Assembly (NCBI GenBank): GCA_902766515.1
Contig: CACXEB010000303.1
Span: 1 to 6,920, forward strand
Length of the DNA stretch: 6,920 nucleotides
Source: an uncultured Eubacteriales bacterium
Lineage (GTDB): Bacteria; Bacillota_A; Clostridia; Christensenellales; Aristaeellaceae
Direction: 5' to 3'
Positions 5,656 through 6,920 of this stretch are shown here, piece after piece. How positions within the stretch are numbered: the stretch's first letter is position 1; every line of letters begins with the position of its first letter. The notes beneath the pieces were generated by a model that was given only the letters and a program-made list of their open reading frames with translations, was not told the DNA's origin and ran no database searches. A program made the translations under genes and the position numbers.

Positions 5656-6375
5656 TCAGGACTTTCCCTTCAGGTGGGCGCGGGCATACCGCCCGGTCTG
5701 GAGCTCCGCGGAAAACAGGTCGCCGTTCGGCAGGCCGACAGCCGCTTCCGTATCGCGGATCGCGGCTGCCCGGTCATACGGCAGGGTCACAAAGCTGATG
5801 TCCAGCGGCGCCTCCGCGTCCTCGTCATCGCCGCGCAGGATGGCGTACTGCACCATCGTGACGCCGAGGGGATTGCCGACCGCCCCGGTGTTGAACAGGA
5901 TGCCGCGGGTATCCACCATGCGCATCCCCTGCCGGTGCACATCCGCGTAGCCCACCACCTGGTAGTCCGGCTCGAACAGCGGCAGCAGGCATTCCGCGCT
6001 TGCGGAGGGCGTGAGCAGGCTGTCCATCACGGGCCGGCCGTGGATCAGCCGGATCCGCCGCCCGCTCAGCGTAAAGGCGTGCTCGCGGGGCAGCGTCTTC
6101 AACTTACGCATCCGCTCCGGCCCCAGCTGCCGGTAATAAAACTGGTCGTTGGGAAACCACTGCTCGCTGATGCCCTGGTCCCAGTTGCCCTGCACGATGA
6201 CCTGGCAGCGGCGGAACGCCCAGTCGAAGGTGTCGGGGGAGCACGGTCCCTTGCCGACGATGTCGCCGAGGCAGTATATCGTGTCAATGCCGCGCCGCCT
6301 GAGGTCCCGGTCGAGCGCCTCCGTGGCGGGCAGGTTTCCGTGCAGGTCCGCGACCAGCGCCAGTTCCCGCGTCAT
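5656..6375 (-). CDS. Calcineurin-like metallophosphoesterase with altered metal-site residues
   Basis: The 239-aa protein has the fold markers of YfcE/YmdB-like and bacterial phosphoprotein-phosphatase-like metallophosphoesterases. D10-x-H12 lies in VADLHGNLPA, GD at 37-38 in CLGDIVGKGP, N64 in GNWD, H112 in IHGRP, and NTGAVGNPLG (162-171) near the C-terminus. Two positions depart from the usual pattern. The His of GNH[DE], normally the general acid, is Trp65. The usual GHTH motif reads ADVH at 144-147, with Asp145 in place of the first His. Asp could still bind metal, so I expect a folded, metal-binding protein with changed or specialised activity on a phosphoester; the substrate is unknown. 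There is no signal peptide, so it is cytosolic. The ATG at 6375 overlaps the amidotransferase stop by 4 nt (ATGA), and the SDR gene follows after 2 nt, so the three are co-translated. Confidence 0.87.
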   Translation of the reverse strand: MTRELALVADLHGNLPATEALDRDLRRRGIDTIYCLGDIVGKGPCSPDTFDWAFRRCQVIVQGNWDQGISEQWFPNDQFYYRQLGPERMRKLKTLPREHAFTLSGRRIRLIHGRPVMDSLLTPSASAECLLPLFEPDYQVVGYADVHRQGMRMVDTRGILFNTGAVGNPLGVTMVQYAILRGDDEDAEAPLDISFVTLPYDRAAAIRDTEAAVGLPNGDLFSAELQTGRYARAHLKGKS

Positions 6376-6920
6376 CGACCGGACCCCTGGGCGGCCGCTT
6401 CCGCCAGCGCGTCAAACAGTCGCTGCGCTTCCGGGGCGTAGGAGGACAGCGTTTCGGGGTGCCACTGCACGCCGATCGCAAAGGGATGGCCGGGCAGTTC
6501 CAGCCCTTCCACCAGCCCGTCGTCCGCCGTGGCGGAGACGCGCAGGCCCTCGCCGACCTTGCGGACGCCCTGGTGGTGCCGCGAGTTGACCCGGCAGCTG
6601 TCGGCGCCGATCAGCTCGCGGAGGCGCGTGCCGGGCGCGATCGCCACGCCGTGCACCTGGTCGGCCGGCGTCTCGTAGCAGGGATGGCGGAGGGAATCGG
6701 GCCGCTGCGTGGCGATATCCTGGTACAGGCTGCCGCCCAGGCCGACGTTGAAGACCTCAAAGCCGCGGCAGATGGCCAGAAAAGGTTTTTTCTCCGCGAG
6801 GCAGCGGCGGAGCAGGTACAGCTCCATCCGGTCGCGCGCCGGTTCCGTCGCGCCGCAGACGGGCAGCGGCGCCTCCCCGTACGTCTCCGGGGACAGGTCC
6901 GCGCCGCCGGTCAGGATCAC
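6372..6920 (-). CDS. Class I glutamine amidotransferase, gamma-glutamyl-GABA hydrolase (peptidase C26, PuuD-like), 5'-truncated
   Basis: The gene runs off the right edge. The GTG at 6918-6920 is an in-frame Val codon in the family's ILTGGADLSP region, so roughly 50-70 N-terminal residues are missing. The visible 182 residues (numbered from 6920) contain GGADLSPETYG, the nucleophile Cys51 in AICRGFE, the N-x-GLGGSLYQDI stretch that follows it, VNSRHHQ at 111-117, and QWHPE with the catalytic His154 and Glu156. This set is diagnostic for peptidase C26, whose known members cleave gamma-glutamyl amide bonds such as gamma-glutamyl-GABA in putrescine breakdown. The residue four after the nucleophile is Glu where many relatives have Gln. 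No other putrescine-pathway gene is visible, so the real substrate is open. The stop overlaps the phosphoesterase start by 4 nt. Confidence 0.9.
   Translation of the reverse strand: MILTGGADLSPETYGEAPLPVCGATEPARDRMELYLLRRCLAEKKPFLAICRGFEVFNVGLGGSLYQDIATQRPDSLRHPCYETPADQVHGVAIAPGTRLRELIGADSCRVNSRHHQGVRKVGEGLRVSATADDGLVEGLELPGHPFAIGVQWHPETLSSYAPEAQRLFDALAEAAAQGSGR

Noticed and set aside
4937..5950. Plus-strand frame of 337 codons opposite the SDR and phosphoesterase genes
   Set aside because: Antisense shadow spanning two real genes, with low-complexity Gly/Ala/Arg-rich translation and no family motif.

Overview
The window looks like chromosomal DNA of a fairly GC-rich gut or rumen Clostridia-type Firmicute. 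Three things suggest this: the DUF6273 surface-type protein with CxxC/GHxW repeats at the left end, the gene families present, and Shine-Dalgarno sequences of the AAGGRG type. The Christensenellales/Aristaeella area is my guess from sequence feel, not a tested assignment. Most reading frames are packed on the minus strand, and no RNA gene, IS element, CRISPR array or phage module was seen.

Layout. (1) Positions 1-1192, plus strand: the 3' part of a gene for a probably surface-exposed protein. It has two tandem 83-residue repeats rich in CxxC motifs, followed by a C-terminal DUF6273 domain. Base composition falls sharply inside this gene. (2) Positions 1193-1806: about 600 bp between convergent transcription units. 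It holds one plausible small gene (57 codons, strong ribosome binding site) and otherwise no recognisable coding sequence. (3) Positions 1836-4800, minus strand: a four-gene operon with its own promoter (4852-4880) and terminator (1807-1830). In transcription order it encodes a long-form ribose-phosphate pyrophosphokinase, a coiled-coil protein with a C-terminal membrane anchor, a small glycine/alanine-rich hydrophobic protein, and an acyl-ACP thioesterase. (4) Positions 4940-6920, minus strand: the end of a second operon, with the 5' end of its first visible gene outside the window. It encodes a class I glutamine amidotransferase of the peptidase C26 (PuuD-like) family, a metallophosphoesterase, and an SDR (FabG-like) oxidoreductase, and ends in a strong hairpin-plus-U-tract terminator (4892-4921).

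How the genes fit. Within each minus-strand operon, adjacent genes overlap by 4 nt or lie 2-6 nt apart, so translational coupling is likely. The downstream operon pairs PRPP synthesis with release of fatty acids from ACP, with two uncharacterised membrane-associated proteins between them. No known pathway explains that set, and it is the part most worth a second look. The upstream operon looks like small-molecule housekeeping metabolism, but its phosphoesterase has an altered metal site.
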